DNA of 64,000 nucleotides, from assembly GCF_037392515.1 (NCBI RefSeq), contig NC_090281.1:44678645-44742644 (forward strand), given 5' to 3'. Below, piece by piece: positions 47,901 through 55,761 of this stretch (position 1 is the first letter of the stretch; each line of letters starts with the position of its first letter). A program made the translations under genes and the position numbers. Below the pieces are notes generated by a model. The model searched no databases. It was not told the origin of the DNA and saw only the letters and a list, made by a program, of their open reading frames with translations. The DNA comes from Haliotis asinina. Lineage: Eukaryota > Mollusca > Gastropoda > Lepetellida > Haliotidae.

Positions 47901-50900
47901 CAAAACTGAGATGGAGCTTTCTCTTGATGGTACTGGTAGCAAATATTCAAAACATAAGTTTTCTATCCACATGACTGAGTTAATCTGTGATAGCTTCTAA
48001 CCCGGGCAAGAAGTACGGACTGTGGGGTCTTTGTACACGTTAGCTATTCCTTGATAAGCTTGCTCCTCTCATGTAAACCATGTATGCAACAACACTTGTC
48101 TCATCCAAATGTAACGTTAAACCTGAGGAATAATCAAGTGTTTTAGACTCAAGTCAAAATGAAGAGTAACATCATCAACAAAAAATATGTCACAGAAACA
48201 GAAAGATGTTTGTTTTTAAGAGTGCCACTGGAAATTTATGCATTCAACAAGTATGTATATATGATCACTATGATTTTTAGTGTATATGTGGTATAGTCAA
48301 TCAAACTTTTACTAGGACTGATAATACCCTAACCAATTTTGAAACTATATCATGAATTACCCTGAACCTTAAACATGTTTACATGTTTATTCTAAACCTT
48401 TGCACAGATTAAATTCTCTTGAGAAATTGGATCCAAGTCTTCCTATAACATACATCATAATGTACAAAATGTCTTTATATAAAGGTTTTGAAAAGATGAG
48501 ACATCATGTGCCAATCAAACACCAGGAATTATTTTCACCTGTATCTTTCCACATTTAACCACCATATACCTAAGTGGTTAATCAAACCCAGGCTTGAAAA
48601 GCAAAGGTTTTTAACCATCTATCCCACTGTTCGAGGTAATGAAAGTCTCCTTGTTCACCTCACTATTGAAGGTGTTAAATCCACAAACATGATGAAACAT
48701 GTTACATACAGTGTATCAATATTTCCTTAAAGGTCACAAGCAACCAAAAAATCAAACATAATTAAAACACATTTATCACTTATTCATGACATATAATATA
48801 CATTGCTGCTTTTAAAAAAACAAATAAACAAAATCACAAGTGTACAATCGCGATTCAAAAGTGAAATATTTTGTACTTAGGCTTATTTCCCCCGAAACGA
48901 AGCCCTCAGGAGACTGAACCCAGTCATAGCAGGTGTATATGCACTCAAGTGTAACGACGGCTTCTGATTAGCTTTTTCATTTGCTGATATGCTGAGGGTT
49001 CATTGTGTGTACAGAAAGATGGTCTGTTTGTGGGCATTTTAGAAGTATAGCCGGTCACAAGAAAGTAAGATTCTTTATGGATAACAACTTCTTTTTGTGT
49101 ACTTGATGCGCCATTTCAGTATGGATTCATATACTGTTGTCAAACAAAGTCATATACACTAAAAGAAGTCGTTATCCATGAAGAATGTATATAGAGATAT
49201 TGGGTTTGGAAAATACATGTTCTCTGAATTTGCGCTTGATTCAATAAAAAATCATGTCAGTAGAGATGGTAAACTACCACATGGCTGGAATCTGTCATTC
49301 GTACAAAGCAGGACTTGAAACTGACAAGAGTTTGCACCAGTTTCCATCAGATCCAGTCATCCGAAAAAATGAATGTAGTTTCTTTGCAACCCACAGACAT
49401 AAAAATATGTCATGTGTATCACACCTGCCTAATTACATAATGTGGCAGAGATGGGACTTGGGTGCACGGGTCATAAATCAACTTATTTTCTTTATGTCAT
49501 ATAGTCTGATAGGTGTTAACTTCAAATTGCACGTGGTCAATGATTGAAGCTGTGTATTGCATGTTGTCTTTAGCAGACAGGCAGACAGACATGTAGGTGT
49601 GAATAAACCAGACACTGAGCTTTCTCTGTGACAGAGACTGCTTGCCACAATCAACAAGTTTTTTTTATGTAACAAGTTGATTATTTACTTGTTTGTGCAC
49701 ACAACCAAGATTAGACTACTGCTCACGACCTCAGACACTGGGCATGCATACTGTTTCAAGCTCCACGAACCTATTCACTGCGCATGCGTTAAGGACGCAG
49801 CTGTTGAAACCAGTTTTCCCCCCAGCACTGGGGGGAATTTAGTGAAACATTTGAACTCCGATTTAGCAGGGTTTTTTTAGCGCATTTTTTTTCAACTTTA
49901 TAGGTTGAATTGGCATTTTTTATGATTTGTTTCTGTAAGTGCATACCGAAAGGTACCAGAATCTGCAAAGTTGTGTTTTATGTTGCATGTGACCTTTAAT
50001 TATTCCATTAAGTCTGGACCAGACAATCCAGTGATCAACAGCATGAGCAGCGATCTACGCAATGGGGATAAGACGTGTCGTCAGCAAGTCGCCTCTAGTT
50101 GCCTCTAACGACAAGCATGGGTTGCAAATGTTCAGTTCTGACCTGAATCTTCACTGATGTATCATGGTTAGAATCATGCAGGGTCAACCTAGATAGGTAA
50201 GATGTGCCATCTTTTAACAGAATTTGGTATGACAAGGTTAGAGAAATAAACCAGTTGAAGCAAATATATGCAATGTATAACACTAACGTGACCCATGCAT
50301 TGTAATACCCATCATATTTTGACCTAGCTCGACTGTTTCATTCCTATTTATAAGGATGTAAACAAAATTGACTTGTGACTATAATTTTGCAGTTAATTTG
50401 CTGTTAGCACTTCAATCGTTATACATCCGATTCAGAAACATGGACTTACAACAGTCATAGCGTTAAAATATCTTTTTGAAAAGAGGTCCTGGTCAGAAAA
50501 AGACCCCAGAAGCACATCTTGCCACCTACAAATCATGTATGGAAATCCTAATATGCATATATTGACATAGGTCTGCCTAAAACCATTTAATGAGAACCCA
50601 TGTTAATGGAAACGGGAAGAATGTCACTCACCATGTATGATCCATAAGCATGGTCAAACATCTCTAATACTTTTAATCTGTAAGAGAAGAAAATATGCTC
50701 ATTAGTCAGGGCTCAATCTATGCATTTAGGACTTACACTGGTGCATACTAAAACTGCAAAAAACGACCTTATACGCTTACCAACTTGCACCCAGTGCATG
50801 TTATGATGCTGTTCAAAGAACACAGACTACAGATTGGAAACAGAAATATGAGGTACTGGTTTTAAGCAGTGATGCTGATGACTTCAAAGAAAGTGGCCAT

Positions 50901-53461
50901 CATCTCCCCTGGTAACTGAATGACTGTAATCGTAACTTTTCATCACATGAAATTTTATGCAGTCACATAAAAGTATCCTATCCAGAGAATACTTTTGTTA
51001 CAATTATAATGTAATTCATCAATGCCAAACCCCAAGTATAATAAGTAATGTTATATTAATTGCCAGATGCAAAATATGTCTGTCAATTATAATGAGGTTA
51101 CTGCCAAAAGTTTCACAGGTACCACTACCCAGTGTTCACGAATTTTGTTTCAAAGTATCAGGACATTGGGTCCTGTAAGCGTCAGATGTCTGTCTGACCC
51201 ACTGAAAATTCACAGGACCCATAGAATAAAATTAAACACACATTTAAGATTTAACATTTCTCATAATTGGCATTGAAATTAATAGCATAATATAAAGACA
51301 AACATTATAAACATAAATTTATAAACAGTGAACAAGTGTCACATGCCACAAATAACAACTTCGACAAAGTAGGTGTGATATATTCACAGTCCGAGACACA
51401 ACGTGTTTGGGAGATGGCCTATCGTCTCTTGTTTGCGAGACGGTGCATACTAACTGAAGTGCTTTCCCCTAATTAATTCAATCACCATGGAACCACCTTG
51501 ATTGGGTGCGAACAGGATGTATGGTAACTAAAGCGTCCCGTAAAATCCCCAAGGGTGGTGGGGTACTTGACAGTTGTGATTGAACAGGTTTTTCAATCTC
51601 AGATGCCACGCTTTCGTCATTTGCACTCAATAGATTACAACTTGCAGAATACAAGTTGTCCGACAAAATATTCACAATCATCCTAGATTGTTCATACACT
51701 GATGCCAGCAAGTTGGGGACTTCTGTGTGACCATTGGCAAATCTGCCAGGTTTGTCAGAGGGTCAGACACTATTCACGAACACTGCACTGCCAGACCCTA
51801 AAACTAAGGTTTGTACGAGGGGTGTCCCAAAAGTGGTCGGCCTCACTATATTCTTGATGTCCAATGTTAGAAAAGTTTCCATTTTTTTTTAAGGAATCAC
51901 TAGCGAAGGCATATCCAGAATTTCACATATGTAGTTAATGTGGTTGACAAGACATTTGTAATCACAACACATTGGGGTATAAGATTTCTTTAAACATTGC
52001 AGAAATGTGAAAAACAATCTTCCGTTTGGTACTTCTTGGGTGATGGCATGTTCTCAGATAATATGATATAAAATATGTTCAGTAAAGTATAAATGACCTC
52101 ACATCATAACCACCATTCAAAGATTTGGATTGCCTAATTTATATTTTGACAAGGCTGTTTTCAAGGACACACCAATATTAATCTTTCAAAAACATTTTGT
52201 CCAGACATTCAAGTTGGCACTGTTTACAGTATATTGAAAGATGACACTTGTGTGACCATTCAGTCTTTCAATTGAATGTTTGGCATCATGCACAAATAGA
52301 TGAAAACATAAGAAAAAGTTACATCCTATTGATTTTGTCATCTGAAAGCTTGGATGGGTGGAGTCTCCAAAACAAGCTCTGTCAGTAAACATCATTGGAG
52401 AGAGGAATCACTTTAACAAGCAGTTGTAGTTTCAAATTGCATATTTATGCCCTTTAACATCTACTTTTGATTCTAGAGGACTTCTGCTCATCTCAAACAG
52501 ACAAAATGTTTCTTTCATATTTTGTTTCCCGAAGTTTCTGATGCATTCATTACTGATTTTGCGTTTTGGGGGATACCAAGATAAAAAGTCATACAAAAAC
52601 GGGGATCATGAGGCTGGAACATGGCAAAAACAATTTGCTTGAGGTTGACAGATAATATGTAGAAAAATAAAACATAAAAACATGAACCAGTTGCATTATT
52701 ATAATAGTGCAAGAGAGGCAGAACACTTTTGGGACATCCCTCGTAAATGGCACCTAACCCTAACTCCTAAACCTAAGGATCGCTAAGGATGGGTAATCCT
52801 CATGACACCAAACCCTTGGGATCGTAATAAGTGAAGGCACTGTATAATGAGACAATTGCTCCATGGTGCTGTTTGGTGCTACCTGGTAAATTGCATTCTT
52901 GCTGAGTGTTCTTACTTGAATCTTACTCTACACTTGTGAAAAAATGATTACTGCATCACTGTGTAAAAGGAAACTGTTCTTGAAATTTGAATGAGTAACT
53001 GGTTAAAACGAATTTCTTGTCATCTGTGATAGTTATTCAATTAATGCATGCTACTTGGCATTTATATTAAATTAAACTCTGCAATGCATAACTGGATCTC
53101 GACATCTTGTCGTTGATGATGAGAATCATGTTCGGTTTGATAACCAGTTTTTGGCAAAAGCCGTAGTTCACTACTAGTTGTTCTCATCAACGTTCTTGAT
53201 CTAGTCACGAAACCTATTTAAGGGTACCACAAGATATCAACTTTGGATACAAAGTGGCTTCATGTGACGATTTACAAACCAATCACGTTAAAAACAATAA
53301 CTAATAATCAATACAAAACCATTAAGGACAATATTCATAACTATTGGGACTCACTTCACACTGTTCTTTTCAGTCGATGATAAAGCCAAAGTAGAATCAT
53401 CCAGTAAAATAATTACAACAGCCATAAACATCAGAAACATGATTGTATGTTGTCGATCCAT
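23099..53461 (-). CDS. EDEM3: ER degradation-enhancing alpha-mannosidase-like protein 3 (22 exons, complete)
   Basis: EDEM3 works in the ER lumen, where it trims mannose from misfolded glycoproteins and so commits them to ER-associated degradation. Twenty-two exons with GT-AG borders join without a frame break into 3444 bases (1147 residues; human about 932). Order: hydrophobic signal peptide (about residues 7-24), GH47 domain (about 44-490), PA domain (about 635-765), long polar tail, C-terminal KDEL (1144-1147). Candidate GH47 active-site residues are in place: E129 (VFETNIRVL), D274 ([10 protein letters not shown]), E386 ([10 protein letters not shown]) and the calcium-binding T472 ([10 protein letters not shown]). 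C65 ([10 protein letters not shown]) and C422 ([11 protein letters not shown]) match the human cysteines I recall as linked to redox control by ERp46. The extra length is in the final exon. Introns carry many mobile elements and minisatellites. The start is supported by the signal peptide and [10 protein letters not shown] following in exon 2. Confidence 0.97.
24408..24587 (-). CDS. EDEM3: EDEM3 exon 21, residues 726-784
   Basis: Acceptor ATTTTCAG, donor GTAAGT. Second half of the PA domain: [20 protein letters not shown], aligned to human [20 protein letters not shown]. Confidence 0.95.
25328..25373 (-). CDS. EDEM3: EDEM3 exon 20, residues 710-724
   Basis: Acceptor CTCTGCAG, donor GTAAGA. 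Micro-exon encoding [15 protein letters not shown], matching human ARNIQNAGAIGGIVI. Confidence 0.94.
25780..26100 (+). repeat. Abalone-type interspersed repeat (two overlapping segments)
   Basis: Reads GTTTTACACAGCACGCAGCAATATTC, GATAACCCAATGATCAACAG, CAATCCAGTGATCAACTGC, CCTGATCCCATTAGTTGCCT and ACAAGCATAGACGCCTCG in family order. Confidence 0.8.
26234..26353 (-). CDS. EDEM3: EDEM3 exon 19, residues 670-709
   Basis: Acceptor TTTTTTCAG, donor GTAGGA, 40 whole codons. PA-domain core [16 protein letters not shown], aligned to human GKIALIQRGQCMFAEK. Confidence 0.95.
27163..27272 (-). CDS. EDEM3: EDEM3 exon 18, residues 634-669
   Basis: Acceptor GGTTACAG, donor GTAAGT. Encodes [20 protein letters not shown] and QFGYDL, aligned to human [20 protein letters not shown]. 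Confidence 0.95.
27400..27545 (+). repeat. Abalone-type interspersed repeat fragment
   Basis: CAATATGGTAGCAGTCTGTAAATAAG, ACAATCCAGTGATCAACAGC and CCATTAGTCGCCTC in family order; internal part deleted. Confidence 0.75.
27780..29012. repeat. 1.2 kb AT-rich minisatellite in EDEM3 intron 17
   Basis: More than 45 units of about 20-35 bases, AGTGCTGTACCATGTATATA with variable (TA)n, plus variants TTAATGCTG and TTAGTTGTGTACC. Fills most of the intron between exons 17 and 18. Confidence 0.92.
29050..29131 (-). CDS. EDEM3: EDEM3 exon 17, residues 606-632
   Basis: Acceptor GTTTCTGCAG, donor GTAAGG. Encodes [20 protein letters not shown], aligned to human [20 protein letters not shown]. Confidence 0.96.
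29588..29708 (-). CDS. EDEM3: EDEM3 exon 16, residues 566-605
   Basis: Acceptor AACCAGCCCAG, donor GTATGG. Encodes [20 protein letters not shown] and [12 protein letters not shown], aligned to human [20 protein letters not shown]. A nearby upstream AG would shift the frame, so the downstream AG was chosen. Confidence 0.93.
29739..29960. repeat. 17-bp minisatellite in EDEM3 intron 15
   Basis: About 13 units of ATCAACATTATACTGTC or the ACAGTC variant, immediately upstream (on -) of the exon 16 acceptor. Confidence 0.9.
30055..30205. mobile_element. Foldback MITE, ~150 bp
   Basis: Arms TGTTTCACCAAGCTCTCGTAAG...CATACTTCCTAT and ATAGGAGGTATGAACG...CTTTGTGAAACA are imperfect reverse complements nearly end to end, as in short MITEs. 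Confidence 0.7.
30265..30715. repeat. 15-bp minisatellite in EDEM3 intron 15
   Basis: About 30 units of GGGAGCAGTGTTGGG / GGGAGCAGTGTCAGG. Unit length 15 keeps frames open on both strands, producing artefact Val/Gly/Ser- and Thr/Pro/Asn-rich frames. Confidence 0.9.
30778..30998 (-). CDS. EDEM3: EDEM3 exon 15, residues 492-564
   Basis: Acceptor CATGTGACAG, donor GTATGT. Begins [13 protein letters not shown], has the acidic run EADDEDDEY, then [20 protein letters not shown], aligned to human [20 protein letters not shown]. Confidence 0.95.
31223..31382 (-). CDS. EDEM3: EDEM3 exon 14, residues 439-491
   Basis: Acceptor TCTGTGATAG, donor GTGAAT. Encodes [20 protein letters not shown] and [17 protein letters not shown]472 of TTEAH is the GH47 calcium-site threonine. 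Confidence 0.97.
31588..31725 (-). repeat. tRNA-derived SINE, - copy
   Basis: On + it starts GTGAGTGAGTTTAGTTTTCTACC and carries GGAATCGAACCCAGGTCTTTGG, the reverse of an intact B-box (GGTTCGATTCC). Confidence 0.8.
32206..32330 (-). CDS. EDEM3: EDEM3 exon 13, residues 397-437
   Basis: Acceptor TATTTGCAG, donor GTAAGT. Encodes [20 protein letters not shown] and [16 protein letters not shown]422 aligns with the human redox cysteine. Confidence 0.96.
32440..32740. repeat. Two short minisatellites in EDEM3 intron 12
   Basis: First (about 32440-32570) units around CAGATCACATGCAACCAGT; second (about 32570-32740) ~31-base units around GAGGGGTACTGGGATATTTT with TTGTACACA. Confidence 0.75.
32753..32836 (-). 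CDS. EDEM3: EDEM3 exon 12, residues 369-396
   Basis: Acceptor GCTTTCAG-type, donor GTAGGC. Encodes [20 protein letters not shown], then ESTYFLYK; E386 is a GH47 active-site glutamate. Nearly identical to human. Confidence 0.97.
32996..33150 (-). repeat. tRNA-derived SINE, - copy
   Basis: On +: GAGTGAGTGGGTGAGTGAG, CTTCACACATTGTACCCATG, GGGAATTGAACGCATGCC (degenerate B-box reversed) and a reversed A-box region near 33130. Confidence 0.75.
33693..33776 (-). CDS. EDEM3: EDEM3 exon 11, residues 341-368
   Basis: Acceptor GTTTTATAG, donor GTATGG. Encodes [20 protein letters not shown], then QRHNFLPE; human [20 protein letters not shown] is identical over the first 20 residues. Confidence 0.97.
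33950..34195 (+). repeat. Abalone-type interspersed repeat
   Basis: GTTTTACATCTCACTCAGCAATATTC, GGCGATGGCTTGTAAAG, GATCAACAGCATGAGCATCAAT and the GTTACTGAAG end in family order. Confidence 0.8.
34335..34580 (+). repeat. tRNA-derived SINE, second family
   Basis: A-box-like TGGTGTAGTGGTTAGAGCAT, B-box-like GTGGGTTCAAGCCCTA, then a distinct body (AAATATGGTCCCTGCCTGGTG...). A related head occurs at 58497-58590. Confidence 0.75.
34611..35739. mobile_element. pogo/Tigger-like non-autonomous element, 1.13 kb
   Basis: Termini CACTCGTCCCTCGCAATAAC (left) and, inverted at the right, CAGTCATCCCTCGCAATAAT, each next to a TA (34609-34610; 35740-35741). TA duplication and CAGTnnTCCCTCG termini suggest the pogo branch of Tc1/mariner. 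No transposase frame. Lies in EDEM3 intron 10. Confidence 0.75.
35831..36103 (-). mobile_element. tRNA-like SINE enclosed by inverted repeats, second copy
   Basis: Ends GTAACATGTTATATGTGGGATTAC and, inverted, GTAATCCCAAATATAACATATG; between them a - strand tRNA-like segment (B-box remnant GATTTGAATC near 35910). Related to 43830-44040, more diverged. Confidence 0.6.
36342..36467 (-). CDS. EDEM3: EDEM3 exon 10, residues 299-340
   Basis: Acceptor ATCCATGCAG, donor GTGGGT, 42 whole codons. Encodes [20 protein letters not shown] and [13 protein letters not shown], aligned to human [20 protein letters not shown]. Confidence 0.97.
37245..37510 (+). repeat. Abalone-type interspersed repeat
   Basis: TTTACGCCACACTCAGCAATATC, CAGTCTGTAAATAATATAGTC, AGTGATCAACAGCACGAGC and the ACAAGCATGGGTTACTGAAG end in order. 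Confidence 0.85.
37701..37798 (-). CDS. EDEM3: EDEM3 exon 9, residues 266-298
   Basis: Acceptor TCTCAACAG, donor GTGAGC. Encodes [20 protein letters not shown], then [14 protein letters not shown]274 is a GH47 active-site aspartate. Confidence 0.97.
37855..38335 (+). repeat. Two tandem copies of the abalone-type repeat
   Basis: Copies at about 37855-38075 and 38102-38335, both beginning TTACG(T/C)CACACTCAGCAATATTCCAG and running through CGATCTGCGCAA and GTCGCCTCTTACGACAA. The second is the best preserved full copy in the window. Confidence 0.9.
38401..38506 (-). CDS. EDEM3: EDEM3 exon 8, residues 231-265
   Basis: Acceptor GTGGATGCAG, donor GTCAGT. Encodes [20 protein letters not shown] and [14 protein letters not shown], aligned to human VGVTINIHTGDWVRK. 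Confidence 0.97.
38700..39000. repeat. Pyrimidine-rich ~19-bp degenerate repeat
   Basis: Units around CTGGCCTGTCCCCTCCCA, degrading to about 39190. Lies in EDEM3 intron 7 and is unusually C-rich for the window. Confidence 0.8.
39283..39411 (-). CDS. EDEM3: EDEM3 exon 7, residues 188-230
   Basis: Acceptor TGTTCCAG, donor GTGGGA, 43 whole codons. Encodes [20 protein letters not shown] and TGERIYE, aligned to human [20 protein letters not shown]. Confidence 0.97.
39465..39756 (-). repeat. ~29-bp minisatellite copying the exon 6 splice donor
   Basis: About ten units of CCAGGGTAGGTACACAGGCA plus TTGAATACA on -. The real junction of exon 6 is CCCAGG|GTAGGTATGCAG, so units repeat the donor. It fills most of the 350-base intron 6. 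Confidence 0.85.
39762..39915 (-). CDS. EDEM3: EDEM3 exon 6, residues 137-187
   Basis: Acceptor TTTTGTTCCAG, donor GTAGGT. Encodes [20 protein letters not shown] and [14 protein letters not shown], aligned to human LPAFNTTSGLPYPR. Confidence 0.97.
41713..41825 (-). CDS. EDEM3: EDEM3 exon 5, residues 99-135
   Basis: Acceptor GTTCTTCAG, donor GTAAGC. Encodes [20 protein letters not shown] and [15 protein letters not shown]129 is a GH47 active-site glutamate. Confidence 0.97.
41881..41955. repeat. (GAT)25 microsatellite
   Basis: Uninterrupted 75-base ATG/GAT trinucleotide run in EDEM3 intron 4. Confidence 0.97.
42040..42235 (-). repeat. Abalone-type interspersed repeat, - copy
   Basis: On +: GGGATCAGATGGTCAGGCTTATTGACTTAG, GATACATGTCGTCAG and GCACCATATAGCTGGAATATTGCTGAGTG, the reverse of the family order. 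Confidence 0.85.
42334..42373 (-). CDS. EDEM3: EDEM3 exon 4, residues 86-98
   Basis: Acceptor TTCTTCAG, donor GTGAGT. A 40-base micro-exon encoding [13 protein letters not shown], aligned to human [13 protein letters not shown]. Confidence 0.96.
43213..43313 (-). CDS. EDEM3: EDEM3 exon 3, residues 52-84
   Basis: Acceptor CTGTTACAG, donor GTAAGT. Encodes [20 protein letters not shown] and [11 protein letters not shown], aligned to human [20 protein letters not shown]; C65 is the conserved cysteine. Confidence 0.97.
43325..43380. repeat. (ATC)n microsatellite
   Basis: Imperfect ATC run beginning 12 bases upstream (on -) of EDEM3 exon 3. Confidence 0.9.
43830..44041 (-). mobile_element. tRNA-like SINE enclosed by 27-base inverted repeats
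   Basis: Ends TGCAACAAATGTCATATTTG+GGATTTC and the exact reverse complement at 44014-44040. Between them, on -, a tRNA-like segment with A-box TGGCTGAGCGG and intact B-box GGTTCGAATCC, separated by a long variable region as in class II (Leu/Ser-type) tRNAs. Confidence 0.75.
44042..47264. other. EDEM3 intron 2, mostly featureless
   Basis: AT-rich intronic sequence. Apart from a short perfect hairpin at 46196-46263 and a fragment of abalone-type repeat starting near 47265, I see nothing supportable. Confidence 0.5.
46196..46263. repeat. Perfect 31-bp hairpin
   Basis: GAAAAACTCCAATTTCATCT+TCCTATAACTA is followed within a few bases by its exact reverse complement. Possible end-to-end remnant of a TIR element. 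Confidence 0.85.
47265..47395 (+). repeat. Abalone-type interspersed repeat fragment
   Basis: GAGTGAGTGAGTAAGTGGGTG, CAGCAATATTCCAGCTATATGG and ACAATCAAGTGATCAAAAGC in order. Confidence 0.8.
48731..49995. mobile_element. TTAA-flanked non-autonomous TIR element, 1.27 kb
   Basis: Terminal inverted repeats AGGTCACAAGCAAC (left) and, inverted at the right, AGGTCACATGCAAC, flanked by TTAA at 48727-48730 and 49996-49999. No transposase frame. An internal hairpin at about 49070-49190 pairs ATTCTTTATGGATAACAAC with GTTATCCATGAAGAAT. TTAA targeting suggests piggyBac-type mobilisation. Confidence 0.75.
50000..50160 (+). repeat. Abalone-type interspersed repeat fragment
   Basis: AAGTCTGGACCAGACAATCC, AGTGATCAACAGCATGAGC and GCCTCTAACGACAAGCATGGG; begins directly at the end of the TTAA element. 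Confidence 0.85.
50632..50677 (-). CDS. EDEM3: EDEM3 exon 2, residues 37-51
   Basis: Acceptor CTCTTACAG, donor GTGAGT. A 46-base micro-exon encoding [15 protein letters not shown], aligned to human [15 protein letters not shown]. Confidence 0.97.
51816..52743. mobile_element. mariner-like non-autonomous element, 0.93 kb
   Basis: Inverted termini CGAGGGGTGTCCCAAAAGT (left) and CGAGGGATGTCCCAAAAGT (right, inverted), flanked by TA at 51814-51815 and 52744-52745. Shorter than a full ~1.3 kb mariner, with no recognisable transposase. In EDEM3 intron 1. Confidence 0.8.
53355..53461 (-). CDS. EDEM3: EDEM3 exon 1, start and signal peptide, residues 1-35
   Basis: ATG at 53461-53459, donor GTGAGT. 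Encodes [20 protein letters not shown] then DDSTLALSS; the hydrophobic core is a typical ER signal peptide. Phase matches exon 2 and yields the EDEM3 N-terminus. Confidence 0.9.
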
Positions 53462-53835
53462 GTTTCTCCTAACCAACCGGGTCATGGGAATACCGGTCCT
53501 TATTAATGGAAGACTGTGTGCTCAATTACTTTGAGACTGTCATTTCAATGTTTTCATTCTGGCCTGCCATGTCAGAAGTAAAACAGGTCTCGCGAGAAAG
53601 TACGTGGCAGGTTCTCGTCTACTATGTTCTTACGCCTACTCACAACCATTACAGATCTGCAGCGAACAATTTCAGCACAAGGGCAGGTTTCCAAAGGCTG
53701 TAATGGTAATAGTGTCTGAAACAATTTTTGTAAGACGCAAGGGTACAGTTACAGAATACCGGATACTTTGTGTCACGGCACCATAACCCTAAAGCAAACC
53801 CTACCCCTAACCGGAGACCATATATGGTCTCTGCT

Positions 53836-53940
53836 CTAACCCTAACCCTAACCCTAACCCTAACCCTAACCCTAACCCTAACCCAAGCCCTAAACCTAAC
53901 TCTAACCCTAACGCAACTCCTAAACCTAACCCTAACCAGG
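53836..53940. repeat. Interstitial telomere-type repeat (CCCTAA)n
   Basis: About eight perfect CCCTAA units (53836-53885), then degenerate units to 53940. This is the animal TTAGGG telomere motif read on the other strand, about 375 bases upstream of the EDEM3 ATG. Confidence 0.9.
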
Positions 53941-54738
53941 GATAATCTATAACATCTATATATAGTCTCCCTGACCTAACCAAACGTAAACTTGCTTGTT
54001 TTCAAAGATGACAGACGGGATTCAATATTCTGTGATCTTGACGAAGCATGGTAAACAGATGATAACAGGGGATCGGAAGGTCAGATTCAGACAAGGTTTT
54101 TAATAGCACGCTGACAAGTAAAGCTTGTGGGGTCATGGATAGGTGTTCATACTTGGGCGACTCATTAGCTTAAAATACATTATTAAAGATAAAGAAAAAT
54201 CTCAGTAAAATCTGAAACACCGCATGTAGAGACATTCCAGGCATATCAATTGTTCATGCTTAACATTTAATTAGGAGATAAACATACTGTGTTGGAAAAT
54301 CAAAGGTATATAACGAAATTATAATAGCTCTAAATTTGATTTAAAACCGAACGCGTAGAGGTATAATACGTGATTATATATCTCTGAATGACTTTGATTA
54401 ACCATGTCACAATCCAGTATGTACTGGAGTCATGGTAGAATAATTAAGTAGTCATGTGCATCAAATTCTTTTTTTTTCTCTCTTAGCAAAGCGAAGATTG
54501 TGGTAAAAGGGGAAAGGAGGATTCGAATCCATACTCCCAGAGTCAAGCACCAAATCTCCAGCAAAGTCAGCGATCGAACCCATTCAAAAACCTTGTCTCT
54601 ACAAACATGGAAGATGCGGATTCGAATCAGAAATGAACCGACCACGTTCATTGGTCAGTATTTTAATTTGATGTCCTATCTCAGAATATGTGAACCCATG
54701 GACGTCAGTTGTGACGTCTAAACTGTTACACCTCGGGG

Positions 54739-54860
<122 letters not shown>

Positions 54861-55019
54861 TGATCTCTTAGAATGACTTTTTTGAATGGCATTTTATAAG
54901 TTGGGGTGTACAAATAGGACAAATTGTTATGGCTAAGAACTTCTTTATTGTGTGAGTGCGATGTTGTTGAGTGAGAAGTTGTTATCCACAACAATTTGTC
55001 CTGTTTGATCTCTTAGAAT
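54861..55019. mobile_element. Small hairpin insertion with 14-base target duplications
   Basis: TGATCTCTTAGAAT at 54861-54874 and again at 55006-55019 flanks 131 bases holding the inverted pair GGACAAATTGTTATGG / CCACAACAATTTGTCC. Confidence 0.7.
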
Positions 55020-55626
55020 AGTTTACTTGGGAGAGAGAACACAGGTGTGCACCCACATCAAATCTCACACGCATTTTCAGCTGGGGCTGTGTCCAGCTGA
55101 GTGGACAAACTCACTCATATTTCGTTGTAGGGTCTCTGTTTTCACACTGTATTGGTAGTCCTTCTTTTTTATATCCACACACCGTGATCAAGCGATACTA
55201 CTTTGTATTTATGTTGTCACATGGTTGGATGTTGTTTTCGAATAACACAAGATTATATATTTACCAGTTAAATTGCATTGACCTTTTAGATAGGTCCCTT
55301 TTGTTAGGGTACTAATATCACTTGGTGCTCTGTTATTTAAAATCGCAAGAGTATTTTGACATATTTTTAATCATTTGCGAAAGAGAACTTTGTAGTTTCA
55401 ATTCAGGAGAGTACCTCAGAATTTCACTTTGTTAGGGTATGTTGTTAAGGAAATAGAATCAGAACTTAGACTGGTCCCATGCCTCTTTTGCGCATAAAAC
55501 TTGCACAACGCATCCCATATTATAAGCATAGGACCAGTCTACATCAGTGCGCATGTAAACCTGGATGACTTTGACATCCGGTTTGTCTGCTTTCGGGGGG
55601 GAAGAGCATGAGAGTGTGTCCTGAAA

Positions 55627-55761
55627 ATGGCATTTCACGTTCGACTTTCAAATCATAATTTGTTGAAACTGGCAAAAATCAGGGCCTTACCCTTTTCAAC
55701 ACAGGTTGATGACAAAGTGTTCGAACGAAGACAAGCCGATCCCTCTACAGAGCATGTTTAT
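55627..55761 (+). CDS. C6orf136: C6orf136-like exon 1 (end uncertain)
   Basis: ATG start, MAFHVRLSNHNLLKLAKIRA. Ends at 55761 before GTAAGA or at 55704 before GTTGAT; both keep phase 0 for exon 2. The GTAAGA donor is stronger. Confidence 0.6.

Noticed and set aside
52186..52712. mariner transposase remnant on the - strand
   Set aside because: Short frames inside the TA-flanked element show no transposase motif I can recognise.
53770..53952. Leu-Thr repeat frame
   Set aside because: Translation of the CCCTAA telomere-type repeat.
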